Positions 28,483 to 36,402 of a stretch of DNA of 64,000 nucleotides are shown here, piece after piece. The DNA comes from Cytophagales bacterium (GTDB taxonomy: Bacteria; Bacteroidota; Bacteroidia; Cytophagales; Spirosomataceae): the NCBI GenBank assembly GCA_024742395.1, contig JANSYO010000013.1:1-64000 (forward strand). Reading direction: 5' to 3'. The first letter of the stretch is position 1. Each line of letters begins with the position of its first letter. Under the pieces are notes generated by a model. It worked only from the letters and a program-made list of their open reading frames with translations, was not told where the DNA came from and ran no database searches. Made by a program: the position numbers and the translations under genes.

Positions 28483-28512
28483 AAAAGAAGGAGGTTTAGA
28501 CCTCCTTCTTTT
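28483..28512. terminator. Bidirectional intrinsic terminator
   Basis: A 13-bp stem (AAAAGAAGGAGGT and its complement) with a four-base loop TTAG lies between the convergent triple-repeat and DUF2807 genes. Confidence 0.88.
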
Positions 28513-28516
28513 CTAA

Positions 28517-29233
28517 CTAGTCTTTTCTAACCTTACTTCCCCCTGAGACCTCTTGGTCTATACGGGGTGTCCCTCTGTAATTGACCGTGCTGGCACCACT
28601 CGCTTCTACATTCAGATAATCGCTAACGCTTACATTGGCTTTGCTGGCACCACTAAGGTCTAAATAAACCTCCTCAGAATCAGCGTCAAATGCATTGAGT
28701 TTTGAGGCTCCAGAGATAGATGCCGTTATATTGGGCGTTTGCCTGTTAACATCAAGTGTAGAAGCACCGGAAATCTCAATTCTTAAATCTGAAACTTCTA
28801 CATCAAGATTAACTTTAGAGGCACCTGATAAATCTGCCCTAAAAAGATCAAAAGACGTAAAATCTTCAATATCAACTCGAGCAGCACCGGAAACATCGAT
28901 AGCGGTAAGTTCAGGCACCTCTATCAGTAAGTCAACACGATCTCTTGAAATGCTGCCAAACCAACTACTTTTCACATAGCTTACTTTTAAGGTATTGTTA
29001 ATCACTCTGACATTCAAGTCATTAACGTCTCTTTCGGCTCCTGTGGCGGTTACCCTAAAATTAGTAGATGGGATAATTATAGCATTGAAAGCAGATCCTA
29101 TATCTGCTTCGTCAAAAAAATCTACATTGAACTCTTCTTCAATTACATCGCCGGGAGGCGTTCTGTTCCCTATCTCAGTGAATATACAAGCGTTCAAAAA
29201 AGGGAAAATTAAAAGGATTAATAGCTTTTTCAT
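28517..29233 (-). CDS. Head-GIN / DUF2807 domain lipoprotein
   Basis: A 238-residue lipoprotein (LLILLIFPFLNAC lipobox, Cys about residue 16). The mature part is the DUF2807 'putative auto-transporter adhesin, head GIN' beta-helix. It starts FNVDFFDEADIGSAFNAIIIPSTN and has recurrent turns SGAARVDIED, LSGASKVNLD, ISGASTLDV, ISGASKLN, LSGASKANV, ASGASTVNY and SGGSKVRK, about one per 20 residues. The upstream region carries, on the minus strand, a copy of the motif that also precedes the ECF sigma gene. That suggests co-regulation. Surface location is inferred. Confidence 0.87.
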   Translation of the reverse strand: MKKLLILLIFPFLNACIFTEIGNRTPPGDVIEEEFNVDFFDEADIGSAFNAIIIPSTNFRVTATGAERDVNDLNVRVINNTLKVSYVKSSWFGSISRDRVDLLIEVPELTAIDVSGAARVDIEDFTSFDLFRADLSGASKVNLDVEVSDLRIEISGASTLDVNRQTPNITASISGASKLNAFDADSEEVYLDLSGASKANVSVSDYLNVEASGASTVNYRGTPRIDQEVSGGSKVRKD

Positions 29234-29343
29234 TTGTTTGATTTATTACAAGTTAATAGTCTTTAGCTAACGAATTAAAACATTGATAATTAGACTCTCT
29301 TAGCAATTATCTCATTATGTTTCTCTTCATTTTCTATTCTTAA

Positions 29344-29371
29344 GACAATTACCTGTCAGCTTACCCCTATA
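29344..29371 (-). promoter_or_regulatory. Predicted ECF-sigma promoter for the DUF2807 gene
   Basis: Minus strand: ATAGGGG, 15 bases, TTGTCTTA. Same elements and exactly the same spacing as three other copies in this locus. It points towards the DUF2807 gene, with a ~110-base leader, and is back-to-back with the sigma-operon copy. Confidence 0.6.
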
Positions 29372-29396
29372 CAAGACAAATAAATTTTTATTTTCT

Positions 29397-29424
29397 CATA
29401 GGGGGAAAGAATCAGAGAGTTGTC
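29397..29424 (+). promoter_or_regulatory. Predicted autoregulated ECF-sigma promoter
   Basis: CATAGGGG, 15 bases, TTGTCATA, ending about 29 bases before the sigma-factor ATG. It matches the copies before the STN gene, the TonB receptor gene and the DUF2807 gene. Confidence 0.65.
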
Positions 29425-29453
29425 ATATAAAGGATAACACTCAAGAACCTTGT

Positions 29454-30059
29454 ATGTTTGCAGTGAACAAATCGCAAAAAAGAGCCTTGCCAGCACAAGA
29501 AGAAAATCTTCTGATTAAGATAAGAGAAGGGAACGGAGCCGCCTATGAAAAGGTATTTCGTCTTTATTACTCTGATTTAAGCAGATATGCCTTCTCTATT
29601 CTAAAAAAATCAGATGAAGCGGAAGATCTGGTTCAGCAAGTCTTCGTGAATTTTTGGGAGAAAAGAGAGCAAACGATTATTACTGGTGCTTTAAAGAGTT
29701 ATCTGTACAGATCTGTTCACAATGCCTGCCTGAACGTCATTAAGCACGAAAAAGTAAAAGCTCAGTACTTACAACACTGTACTTACTTTGATAACAAGTT
29801 TAATTTCGAAGTTGAGGAAAACTATCTTGGCGACGAACTTTCATCAAAAATTGAAGCCGCAATTGATGAATTACCCACCCAGTGCGGAAGAATTTTCAGA
29901 CTCAATAGAATGGAGTCTTTGAAATATAAAGAAATAGCAGAGCATTTAGACATTTCTGTAAAAACGGTTGAGAATCAAATAGGCAAAGCCCTTAAGCTCT
30001 TGAGAGGCTCTTTAGCCGAATATTTGATCAGTATTTTATTTTTAATTTTCAGGATATGA
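29454..30059 (+). CDS. ECF RNA polymerase sigma factor (Bacteroidetes FecI-like family)
   Basis: A 201-residue sigma-70-family factor with only regions 2 and 4. Region 2 is visible as YYSDLSRYAFSILKKSDEAEDLVQQVF with FVNFWEKRE (about residues 41-77). Region 4 is visible as LPTQCGRIFRLNRMESLKYKEIAEHLDIS with the helix-turn-helix and VKTVENQIGKALKLLR (about 141-188). This is the Bacteroidetes expansion family of FecI-like factors. It overlaps the FecR gene by four bases. The motif upstream suggests that it transcribes its own operon. Confidence 0.95.
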   Translation: MFAVNKSQKRALPAQEENLLIKIREGNGAAYEKVFRLYYSDLSRYAFSILKKSDEAEDLVQQVFVNFWEKREQTIITGALKSYLYRSVHNACLNVIKHEKVKAQYLQHCTYFDNKFNFEVEENYLGDELSSKIEAAIDELPTQCGRIFRLNRMESLKYKEIAEHLDISVKTVENQIGKALKLLRGSLAEYLISILFLIFRI

Positions 30060-31012
30060 ATAGCTCAATAGACGAAAAAATATTAGCTAAATATTTTGCG
30101 GAGGAAGCCAGCATAGAGGAACTGACTATTCTGAACCATTGGCTTCAGGAAGACGACGAAAATGAAATTGTTTTACAACAATATCATAAGATTTGGCTTT
30201 CAGGGAAGCCGAAAAGCCGATTCGAACCTGATGTAGAAAAGGCCTGGACAAACGTGGCAGCCAGAACCGTAGAAAAAAAGCCTAGAAATTATATTGCCTG
30301 GGCCGCGGCTGTGGCGGGCATATTACTTGTAAGTACTTTTTTCCTCTTACAAAAAGAATCAGAACCAGAGTATCTCTCTTTGAAATCTGAAAAGAAACAA
30401 ATAGAAAAAACGCTGGCCGATGGAAGCACAATTACAATAAACTCCTTTAGTTTGTTAGAATTCCCTGAATCATTTAATGGCGATGAAAGACGAGTCAAAT
30501 TAATAGGAGAGGCATTTTTCGATATCACCCGGGATGAATCGAAGCCTTTCATAATTGAGGCCAATGGAACAGTAATAAAAGTACTGGGCACCTCTTTTAA
30601 CATTTCAGCAAGAGACGAAAATGTGAAAGTAAGTGTCAAATCGGGTAAAGTAGAATTTTCAAGCTCCCCGAATGAAAAAGTTATTCTTCAAAAAGGAGAA
30701 GAAGCCGTGTACGAAAGTCTTAAGGACACCATTAAATCTGCCCCAATTCTTGACAGAAACGTCTTTGCTTTTAAAACCAAAGTATTTGAATTCAAAGAAA
30801 CTAGTTTAGAAGAAGTGGTTAATGTATTAAACAAAGGCTACCAATCAGATGTTAAGCTAGAGGGGGGTACATGGACTGATTATCAAATCACCACTCGTTT
30901 TGAAAATGAAAAACTAAGTGATGCCTTAGATATCATTGCTCAAACCTTGGAGTTAGAGGTAGTCAAGAATGATGAAACCTACGTTTTGGCTAAAAAAACA
31001 AGAAATCAATAG
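30056..31012 (+). CDS. FecR-family anti-sigma factor
   Basis: A 318-residue inner-membrane anti-sigma factor. A cytoplasmic N-terminal segment of ~80 residues, expected to hold the sigma factor, precedes one transmembrane helix (AWAAAVAGILLVSTFFLLQ, about residues 82-100). The periplasmic FecR domain follows (about 110-210; LADGSTITINSFSLLEFPESFNGDERRVKLIGEAFFDI). The C-terminal domain of DUF4974 type is at about 238-315 (ETSLEEVVNVLNKGYQSDV ... LELEVVKNDETYVLAK). Translationally coupled to the sigma gene. Confidence 0.94.
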   Translation: MNSSIDEKILAKYFAEEASIEELTILNHWLQEDDENEIVLQQYHKIWLSGKPKSRFEPDVEKAWTNVAARTVEKKPRNYIAWAAAVAGILLVSTFFLLQKESEPEYLSLKSEKKQIEKTLADGSTITINSFSLLEFPESFNGDERRVKLIGEAFFDITRDESKPFIIEANGTVIKVLGTSFNISARDENVKVSVKSGKVEFSSSPNEKVILQKGEEAVYESLKDTIKSAPILDRNVFAFKTKVFEFKETSLEEVVNVLNKGYQSDVKLEGGTWTDYQITTRFENEKLSDALDIIAQTLELEVVKNDETYVLAKKTRNQ

Positions 31013-31035
31013 GGGATAACGAGGTAAACCTTGTC
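31008..31035 (+). promoter_or_regulatory. Predicted ECF-sigma promoter for the STN-domain gene
   Basis: AATAGGGG, 15 bases, TTGTCTTA. It begins in the last codons of fecR and lies about 58 bases before the STN-gene ATG. Same spacing as the three other copies. Confidence 0.6.
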
Positions 31036-31093
31036 TTATTCTAAAACAAATACTTCAGCAAATTCTGAAGTCAGACAGAAAAAGATATTACAA

Positions 31094-32917
31094 ATGAACA
31101 AGCTATTACTCATCTCCCTTTTATTATTAAGTTCACTAAACTCCTGGTGCCAATCCGCCCTTCTAAGTCAAAAAATCGAACTTAATGTTGTAAATCAACC
31201 ACTAGACATTGTCCTTAAAAGTATCGAAGCCAGGGCAGACGTTCGCTTCTCGTATAATCCTAAGGTAATCAATGCCAACAAGCTAATTACATACAAAACT
31301 AACGGAAGCTCCTTAGAGAACATACTCATTGAACTACTGGGAAAAGAATTTGAAGGGAAAGTAAGAGGAAATCACATTATACTTCAAAAAAGTAAAACAC
31401 CCGAAAAAAAAGACTTTTACATAACAGGTTATATAAGAGACGGTGAAACCGGTGAAGAAATAACCAATGTTTCGGTATACGAACCACTGACATTGGCATC
31501 TACACTTTCTAACCTTAATGGCTACTATAAAATAAAGCTTCCTAAAGACCAGCCTGATCTGGGCCTGAGATTTTCAAAAGAAAATTACGATGTAGCCATC
31601 GTAGAAGTTTATGGCAGAACAGATCAAAGGCAAAACGTAACGCTGTTAAAAACCATGAAACCGAAGGTTCTGACAGAGCCAACATTTGCGATAGCCACCC
31701 CCAAAGTTAAAATAGATAGTACTCCTAAAAATTTGCAGGAATATATTGAAATGGCACACCCACAGCCCGTAGAGGTTCCTGAAGTAAAAACGAGTACAAA
31801 AAAAGTAGAATTGCCCAAATTAGATTTGCCTAAAATAGATTTAAGTGATGAGTTTGCCGCCATAGATAGTGGCTACAGAAAGGGAAAAGATGATTTTCTA
31901 AACTGGCTTTTAACCACTAAACAGAATTTCCACTTAAGAAATAATATCGATAGCCTTTACAGACCATTCCAAATCTCCCTGTTACCCTATTTAGGAACCA
32001 ATCTAAAGCTGAGCCCATTTGTCACAAATGATGTCTCTATTAATATCATAGCCGGCTATACCGGTAGCGTTAGAAAACTGGAGTTAGGTGGTTTTGCCAA
32101 CGTAGTAAGAGAAAACATGACGGGGCTGCAGGCTGCCGGAGCCTTAAATATTGTTGGTAAAAGAACCGACGGTGTTCAGCTGGCAGGTTCATCAAACTTT
32201 AACATTGGCGATGCACATGGTTTTATAGCAGCGGGTGCTACTAATTTCAATTTTAAAAACGGTAGTGGTGTACACATGGCTGGTGCGTTAAACTTTAACC
32301 TAGGCTCTTTTACCGGGGTACAAATAGCACCTGTTAATGTAACCGGCACATTAGTAAATGCCACTCAACTTGGAGTATTTAATTTTGCGAACGAACAAGT
32401 AAATTCATTACCTATTGGCTTTTTCAGCTATGTTCATAAAAATGGATATCGAAGATTTGAAATAGCCTTTTCTGAGCTAAATGCTACTGAACTTAGTTTT
32501 AAATCTGGTGTAAAGGGCTTCTATAATGTCTTTAATGCCTCTTTTAATTATGGCCAGGCCAATAAACCCTTATTTGGTGTAGGTTACGGATTAGGCACTT
32601 CCTGGAATTACTCTAAAAGATTTAGTTCTAATCTGGAGGCCGTGGTAATGTCTTACGTTCCTGAAACGGATGATTATTTTGACAATTGGAATTCTCATTT
32701 AAGATTAAGCTTAGGCTTTGAAGCCAAAATCACTAAAAGGGTGGCTATTTTCGCTGCTCCAACTTTAAATTTTTACACTTCCAGCAATGATGGACTAGAT
32801 TTTTCTGAATACAAATTCTTGTTATCACAAAGGAACGTCAACTGGTTCGGCGATAATTCAAATGCCTATTCATGGCTTGGATACAAAGTTGGTTTACGAA
32901 TTTGCAATAAGTCCTGA
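31094..32917 (+). CDS. STN + carboxypeptidase-like domain protein with C-terminal repeat/barrel region, no TonB plug
   Basis: A 607-residue secreted protein (signal peptide MNKLLLISLLLLSSLNSWCQ). Residues ~25-100 form a secretin/TonB N-terminal (STN) signalling domain (IELNVVNQPLDIVLKSIEARADVRFSYNP ... NHIILQK). A carboxypeptidase-regulatory-like domain follows at ~108-185 (ITGYIRDGETGEEITNVSVYEP). A Pro/Lys-rich linker and a beta-rich C-terminal part come next, with repeats of the form GVQLAGSSNFNI, FIAAGATNFNF, GVHMAGALNFNL and GVQIAPVNVTG. These resemble the LA_2272-type surface repeat. There is no plug or 22-strand receptor barrel. It may feed a surface signal to the adjacent FecR. The upstream TTG at 31031 is part of the promoter motif, so 31094 is the start. 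Confidence 0.85.
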   Translation: MNKLLLISLLLLSSLNSWCQSALLSQKIELNVVNQPLDIVLKSIEARADVRFSYNPKVINANKLITYKTNGSSLENILIELLGKEFEGKVRGNHIILQKSKTPEKKDFYITGYIRDGETGEEITNVSVYEPLTLASTLSNLNGYYKIKLPKDQPDLGLRFSKENYDVAIVEVYGRTDQRQNVTLLKTMKPKVLTEPTFAIATPKVKIDSTPKNLQEYIEMAHPQPVEVPEVKTSTKKVELPKLDLPKIDLSDEFAAIDSGYRKGKDDFLNWLLTTKQNFHLRNNIDSLYRPFQISLLPYLGTNLKLSPFVTNDVSINIIAGYTGSVRKLELGGFANVVRENMTGLQAAGALNIVGKRTDGVQLAGSSNFNIGDAHGFIAAGATNFNFKNGSGVHMAGALNFNLGSFTGVQIAPVNVTGTLVNATQLGVFNFANEQVNSLPIGFFSYVHKNGYRRFEIAFSELNATELSFKSGVKGFYNVFNASFNYGQANKPLFGVGYGLGTSWNYSKRFSSNLEAVVMSYVPETDDYFDNWNSHLRLSLGFEAKITKRVAIFAAPTLNFYTSSNDGLDFSEYKFLLSQRNVNWFGDNSNAYSWLGYKVGLRICNKS

Positions 32918-32942
32918 ATCACTATATCAGATTTTTAATTTT

Positions 32943-32979
32943 CAACCTCCTTTCAATGCTGACTGGGGGTTGTTTTTTT
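32943..32979 (+). terminator. Intrinsic terminator after the STN gene
   Basis: CAACCTCC / GGGGGTTG (one G-U pair), 14-base loop and seven T. It separates the sigma-fecR-STN transcripts from the TonB receptor gene, which has its own predicted promoter. Confidence 0.8.
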
Positions 32980-33008
32980 ACAAATATTCGCAAGAAATAA
33001 CGTTCTCG

Positions 33009-33036
33009 CATAGGGGTATAGCTTAGCCCAATTGTC
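33009..33036 (+). promoter_or_regulatory. Predicted ECF-sigma promoter for the TonB receptor gene
   Basis: CATAGGGG, 15 bases, TTGTCTCA, ending 26 bases before the receptor ATG. Same elements and spacing as the sigma, STN and DUF2807 copies. Confidence 0.65.
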
Positions 33037-33062
33037 TCATAGTAAATTACTTAAAACAAATC

Positions 33063-35501
33063 ATGAGAACAAAAAAGCTATTACTTATCCAATTTTTATT
33101 CTTCGTCAAATTAAGTCTCTCAGGGCAAGATTTAACTCAAACAATTCGTGGTAGAGTCATTGATATTGATGGTAAATTTCCATTAATAGGGGCCACTGTG
33201 AACCTAAACTTTGGAGGAATCTCCTCCTCCACTTTTACTGATACCAACGGCTCTTTCAAATTTGAAGAAATACCAATTGGAAGGCATAATTTAAAAATCA
33301 GCTATATAGGTTACGAGAGCAAAACCCTTCCAAACCTTGAGCTGACCTCAGGGAAAGAAATCGTCTTAGAAATACAAATGCTGGAATCTCTTAACAAGAT
33401 GAATGCGGTCATAGTTAAGGCCAACAAAAACAAAGGAGAAGTTAGCAATGACATGTCCTTAATCAGCTCCAGATCAGTCACTGTAGATGAAACTCAGCGA
33501 TATGCGGGCTCTTTCAATGATCCTGCCAGAATGGTTTCATCTTTTGCAGGCGTAACGGCAAATCCCGAAGGCAATAATGACATTGTGGTGAGAGGTAATT
33601 CTCCTAAGTACATACAATGGCGACTGGAAGGAATAGAAATTCCAAACCCAAACCATTTTGGAGATGTGGGCGGCACAGGTGGTCCTATCAGTGCCCTTAA
33701 TAGTAACTTACTTGCAAATTCTGACTTCTATACTGGAGCTTTCTCACCAGAATATGGCGATGTACTTTCGGGAATATTTGATGTGAAATTCAGAACAGGC
33801 AATAATGAAAAGTCTGAGTATGCTTTTGGTATTGGTGCATTAGGTATAGATGCCACCTTTGAAGGCCCCTTTAAAAAAGGCTACGCTGGCTCCTACCTTT
33901 TTAATTATCGATATTCATCACTCGCACTACTAGATAATCTGAAACTTGTTGATTTTGGAGGCATTCCTAAATATCAGGATGGGGCTTTTAAAATCCATCT
34001 TCCCACAGAAAGAATTGGTTCATTTTCCCTTTTTGGACTCATGGGTAAAAGTAGTATTACAGAAAATTATGACTTTGAAGATCAAGTTTCGCTTACAGGA
34101 AATACCGTATTCCAAAGCACTACAAAGGCTGTTTTTCAGCTAAATAACAATCTCTATACTTCAGGCTTAAGACATATTTACTCTATCAATAAAAAAAGTT
34201 ATGTTGAAACTATGGTTTCCTATTCAGGCTCCTCCATCAATGAAGATGAAAAAGAAAACTTAAGCGGATTTATCCTTAACATGGCGGGTGAATCCTTACG
34301 AGATTCCAGTACAAATTCGTATGAGACCTACTATACTAAAATAATTAATAGTGCCTTTAGAACCTCCATTCGCTTTAGTTCAAAAGTAAATCAAAAACAC
34401 AAGATTGAACTGGGCAGTAAATACATTTTACAAGCAAATGATTTCAACGAAAAATATGCTTTACAAAAAGCAAAACCACTATTTACTTCTATTGATTTTA
34501 AAAATAATTTATGGTCTATTCGAAATTACGCTGCCTGGAAATTCCGACTTAATGAAGCTATAACTTTTGTTTCAGGTCTCCATCACTTTCATGTTCCTTT
34601 AACAGGTGAACATTCTGTAGAACCACGAATAAGTATGAGGTGGAGTTTGAAAAGCGGCGGTACTTTCAATGCCGGCTATGGTAGGCACAGTACTATGGAA
34701 AACGTCAGTAATTATTATGCTAAAGTGCAGAATGATGCCGGAGGCATAACAGAGCCTAACAAAGATTTGCTTTTATTAAAAGCTAATCACTTGGTTTTGG
34801 GTTATGAAAAACGTTTCACCCAAAATCTCATGGGTAAACTGGAAGTTTACTATCAAGGCTTAGATCACTTACCAGTCAAAAACGACCCGGCAAGCTATTA
34901 TTCTACCATAAACGAAACAGAAGGGTTTCCTAACATTGCTTTGGTAAGCAAAGGAACCGGACAGAATTATGGCATAGAATTTACATTGGAACGCTTTTTC
35001 GTCAATAATTTCTATTACATGTTTACTTCCTCAGTATATCAATCAAAATATAAGTCACTGGAAAATGTGTTGCGAAACACCCGATATAACGGCAATTACG
35101 CCTTCAATGCATTAATTGGAAAGGAGTTTGTGAATTTGGGAAGAAAACGAAACATAACTATAGGACTCAATGCCAAGCTATTCTACGTGGGGGCCAGGAA
35201 AATTATTCCACTTTTAAGAGACGAACAAGGGAATTTAAAGGTGGACCTGGAAAATGATCGATATTACGATGCAAGTAAAGCCTACGAATATGGTCTAGAT
35301 GATGTTTTTCAGATCAATACCTCAGCATCATTGAAGATTAATAAATCAAAATCTACACATGAGTTTGCTATTGATATCATCAACACGAATAACAGTCAAG
35401 CCAGACTCTATGAATATTACGATAGAAACGTAGAAGGAAATATAGAATATGGAAGACCCTTAAGTTTTCTGCCCAATATCGTCTACAGGGTTCATTTTTA
35501 G
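33063..35501 (+). CDS. TonB-dependent receptor with carboxypeptidase-like N-domain, no STN
   Basis: An 812-residue outer-membrane receptor with signal peptide (residues 1-21). A carboxypeptidase-regulatory-like domain follows at ~27-115 (IRGRVIDIDGKFPLIGATVNL ... IGRHNLKISYIGYESKTL), then a plug at ~135-250 (DIVVRGNSPKYIQWRLEGIEI ... FSPEYGDVLSGIFDVKF) and a barrel to the C-terminal aromatic (NIVYRVHF). There is no STN domain, although it belongs to a sigma/FecR locus. It is clearly paralogous to the receptor at 36403-38688 (shared QWRLEGIEI-x-NPNH and NYRYS motifs). Ligand unknown. Confidence 0.9.
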   Translation: MRTKKLLLIQFLFFVKLSLSGQDLTQTIRGRVIDIDGKFPLIGATVNLNFGGISSSTFTDTNGSFKFEEIPIGRHNLKISYIGYESKTLPNLELTSGKEIVLEIQMLESLNKMNAVIVKANKNKGEVSNDMSLISSRSVTVDETQRYAGSFNDPARMVSSFAGVTANPEGNNDIVVRGNSPKYIQWRLEGIEIPNPNHFGDVGGTGGPISALNSNLLANSDFYTGAFSPEYGDVLSGIFDVKFRTGNNEKSEYAFGIGALGIDATFEGPFKKGYAGSYLFNYRYSSLALLDNLKLVDFGGIPKYQDGAFKIHLPTERIGSFSLFGLMGKSSITENYDFEDQVSLTGNTVFQSTTKAVFQLNNNLYTSGLRHIYSINKKSYVETMVSYSGSSINEDEKENLSGFILNMAGESLRDSSTNSYETYYTKIINSAFRTSIRFSSKVNQKHKIELGSKYILQANDFNEKYALQKAKPLFTSIDFKNNLWSIRNYAAWKFRLNEAITFVSGLHHFHVPLTGEHSVEPRISMRWSLKSGGTFNAGYGRHSTMENVSNYYAKVQNDAGGITEPNKDLLLLKANHLVLGYEKRFTQNLMGKLEVYYQGLDHLPVKNDPASYYSTINETEGFPNIALVSKGTGQNYGIEFTLERFFVNNFYYMFTSSVYQSKYKSLENVLRNTRYNGNYAFNALIGKEFVNLGRKRNITIGLNAKLFYVGARKIIPLLRDEQGNLKVDLENDRYYDASKAYEYGLDDVFQINTSASLKINKSKSTHEFAIDIINTNNSQARLYEYYDRNVEGNIEYGRPLSFLPNIVYRVHF

Positions 35502-35926
35502 AAAATAACTACATTTTGGAAATCTGCGGAGTTTACACAATCAGTAGTTAAAGCATCTTCCCAAATGGGTGCCATGCATCTATTTGGAAAGATGAATTTT
35601 GCAGTGGCTTCTGCCCTACTACATGCTCAGGCAGGCCGCTGCATGAAGTTGACTATGGCCATTCAAGGCGAGTTAGGCAATAGAATAAAACTTTGTGTAT
35701 AGATCACAGAGAATGGCTCTGTTAGGTTTTCTGAACCTAGTCCGTTAATAGACAAAACCATTATTTGAGAATTCTCAGAAAAGAAAAATATAACGGTTTG
35801 ATAGTCAATGAATCTCGAAATTCTTATATTCATTGCTTGTCGTACTCTTTTTGCTAGCAAGAAATGAAAATACGACCAGCTATTTATTGTCAAACCATTG
35901 CCTAGGGCATTATCACCTATTGAACC
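35502..35926. other. 425-base intergenic region with a strong hairpin and an open-frame fragment
   Basis: No gene I can support. A GC-richer block (about 35540-35680) contains a strong imperfect hairpin at 35600-35643: a 9-bp outer stem, a two-base bulge, a 5-bp inner stem and a 14-base loop. The same block is open in one plus-strand frame from just after 35501 to the stop at 35702, with an internal ATG at 35565 giving 45 residues of plausible composition (AVASALLHAQAGR, AIQGELGNR). I do not recognise it; it may be a gene remnant or a structured RNA. The right half is AT-rich with no further signal seen. Confidence 0.4.
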
Positions 35927-36397
35927 ATGAAAAATTTCCAATCAAAATCTCCGGTACAAGAAAAAGAATTACAGCTTAAAGTACCTTCTGTCACTGATTA
36001 CATGACACCTGTCAGCAGACTGATAACTATAAAAGAAGATACGCCGGTTCTTGAAGTTTTGGATTTGCTTTTAAGCAAAAGAATTACCGGAGCACCCGTA
36101 TTAAATGATCAGGGAGAAGTTGTGGGCCTAATTGATGATAAAGACTGCCTGAACATTCTTTTAGGTGGTGCTTATTATAATCATCCGGTAGAAAAAGACA
36201 CTGTGGGCGAATACATGTCAAATGTCATGAAAAGCATTTCAATAGACTTTGATATTATCAACGTAGCTAACACCTTTCTTACCACGCCTTACAAAAGACT
36301 ACTCGTCATGGATCATGATGGCAAATTAGCTGGTCAAATCAGCAGAAGAGACATTCTTAGAGCCATTAAAGACATGAACATGGGAAGTACCTGGTAA
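35927..36397 (+). CDS. CBS-domain pair protein
   Basis: A 156-residue protein made of two CBS domains (about residues 22-80: VTDYMTPVSRLITIKEDTPVLEVLDLLLSKRITGAPVLNDQGEVVGLI; about 92-150: YMSNVMKSISIDFDIINVAN ... RLLVMDHDGKLAGQISRRDILRAI). CBS pairs bind adenosyl ligands such as AMP or ATP and usually regulate other proteins; no effector domain is attached and no partner is evident here. Convergent with the TonB receptor gene that follows. Confidence 0.93.
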   Translation: MKNFQSKSPVQEKELQLKVPSVTDYMTPVSRLITIKEDTPVLEVLDLLLSKRITGAPVLNDQGEVVGLIDDKDCLNILLGGAYYNHPVEKDTVGEYMSNVMKSISIDFDIINVANTFLTTPYKRLLVMDHDGKLAGQISRRDILRAIKDMNMGSTW

Positions 36398-36402
36398 TTC
36401 TT

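Noticed and set aside
28695-29270. Plus-strand open frames opposite the DUF2807 gene
   Set aside because: Antisense shadows of the SGAS repeats; the repeat-rich real gene is on the minus strand.
35663-35941. 92-codon minus-strand open frame before the CBS gene
   Set aside because: No recognisable motif, it overlaps the start of the CBS gene, and its composition is not protein-like.
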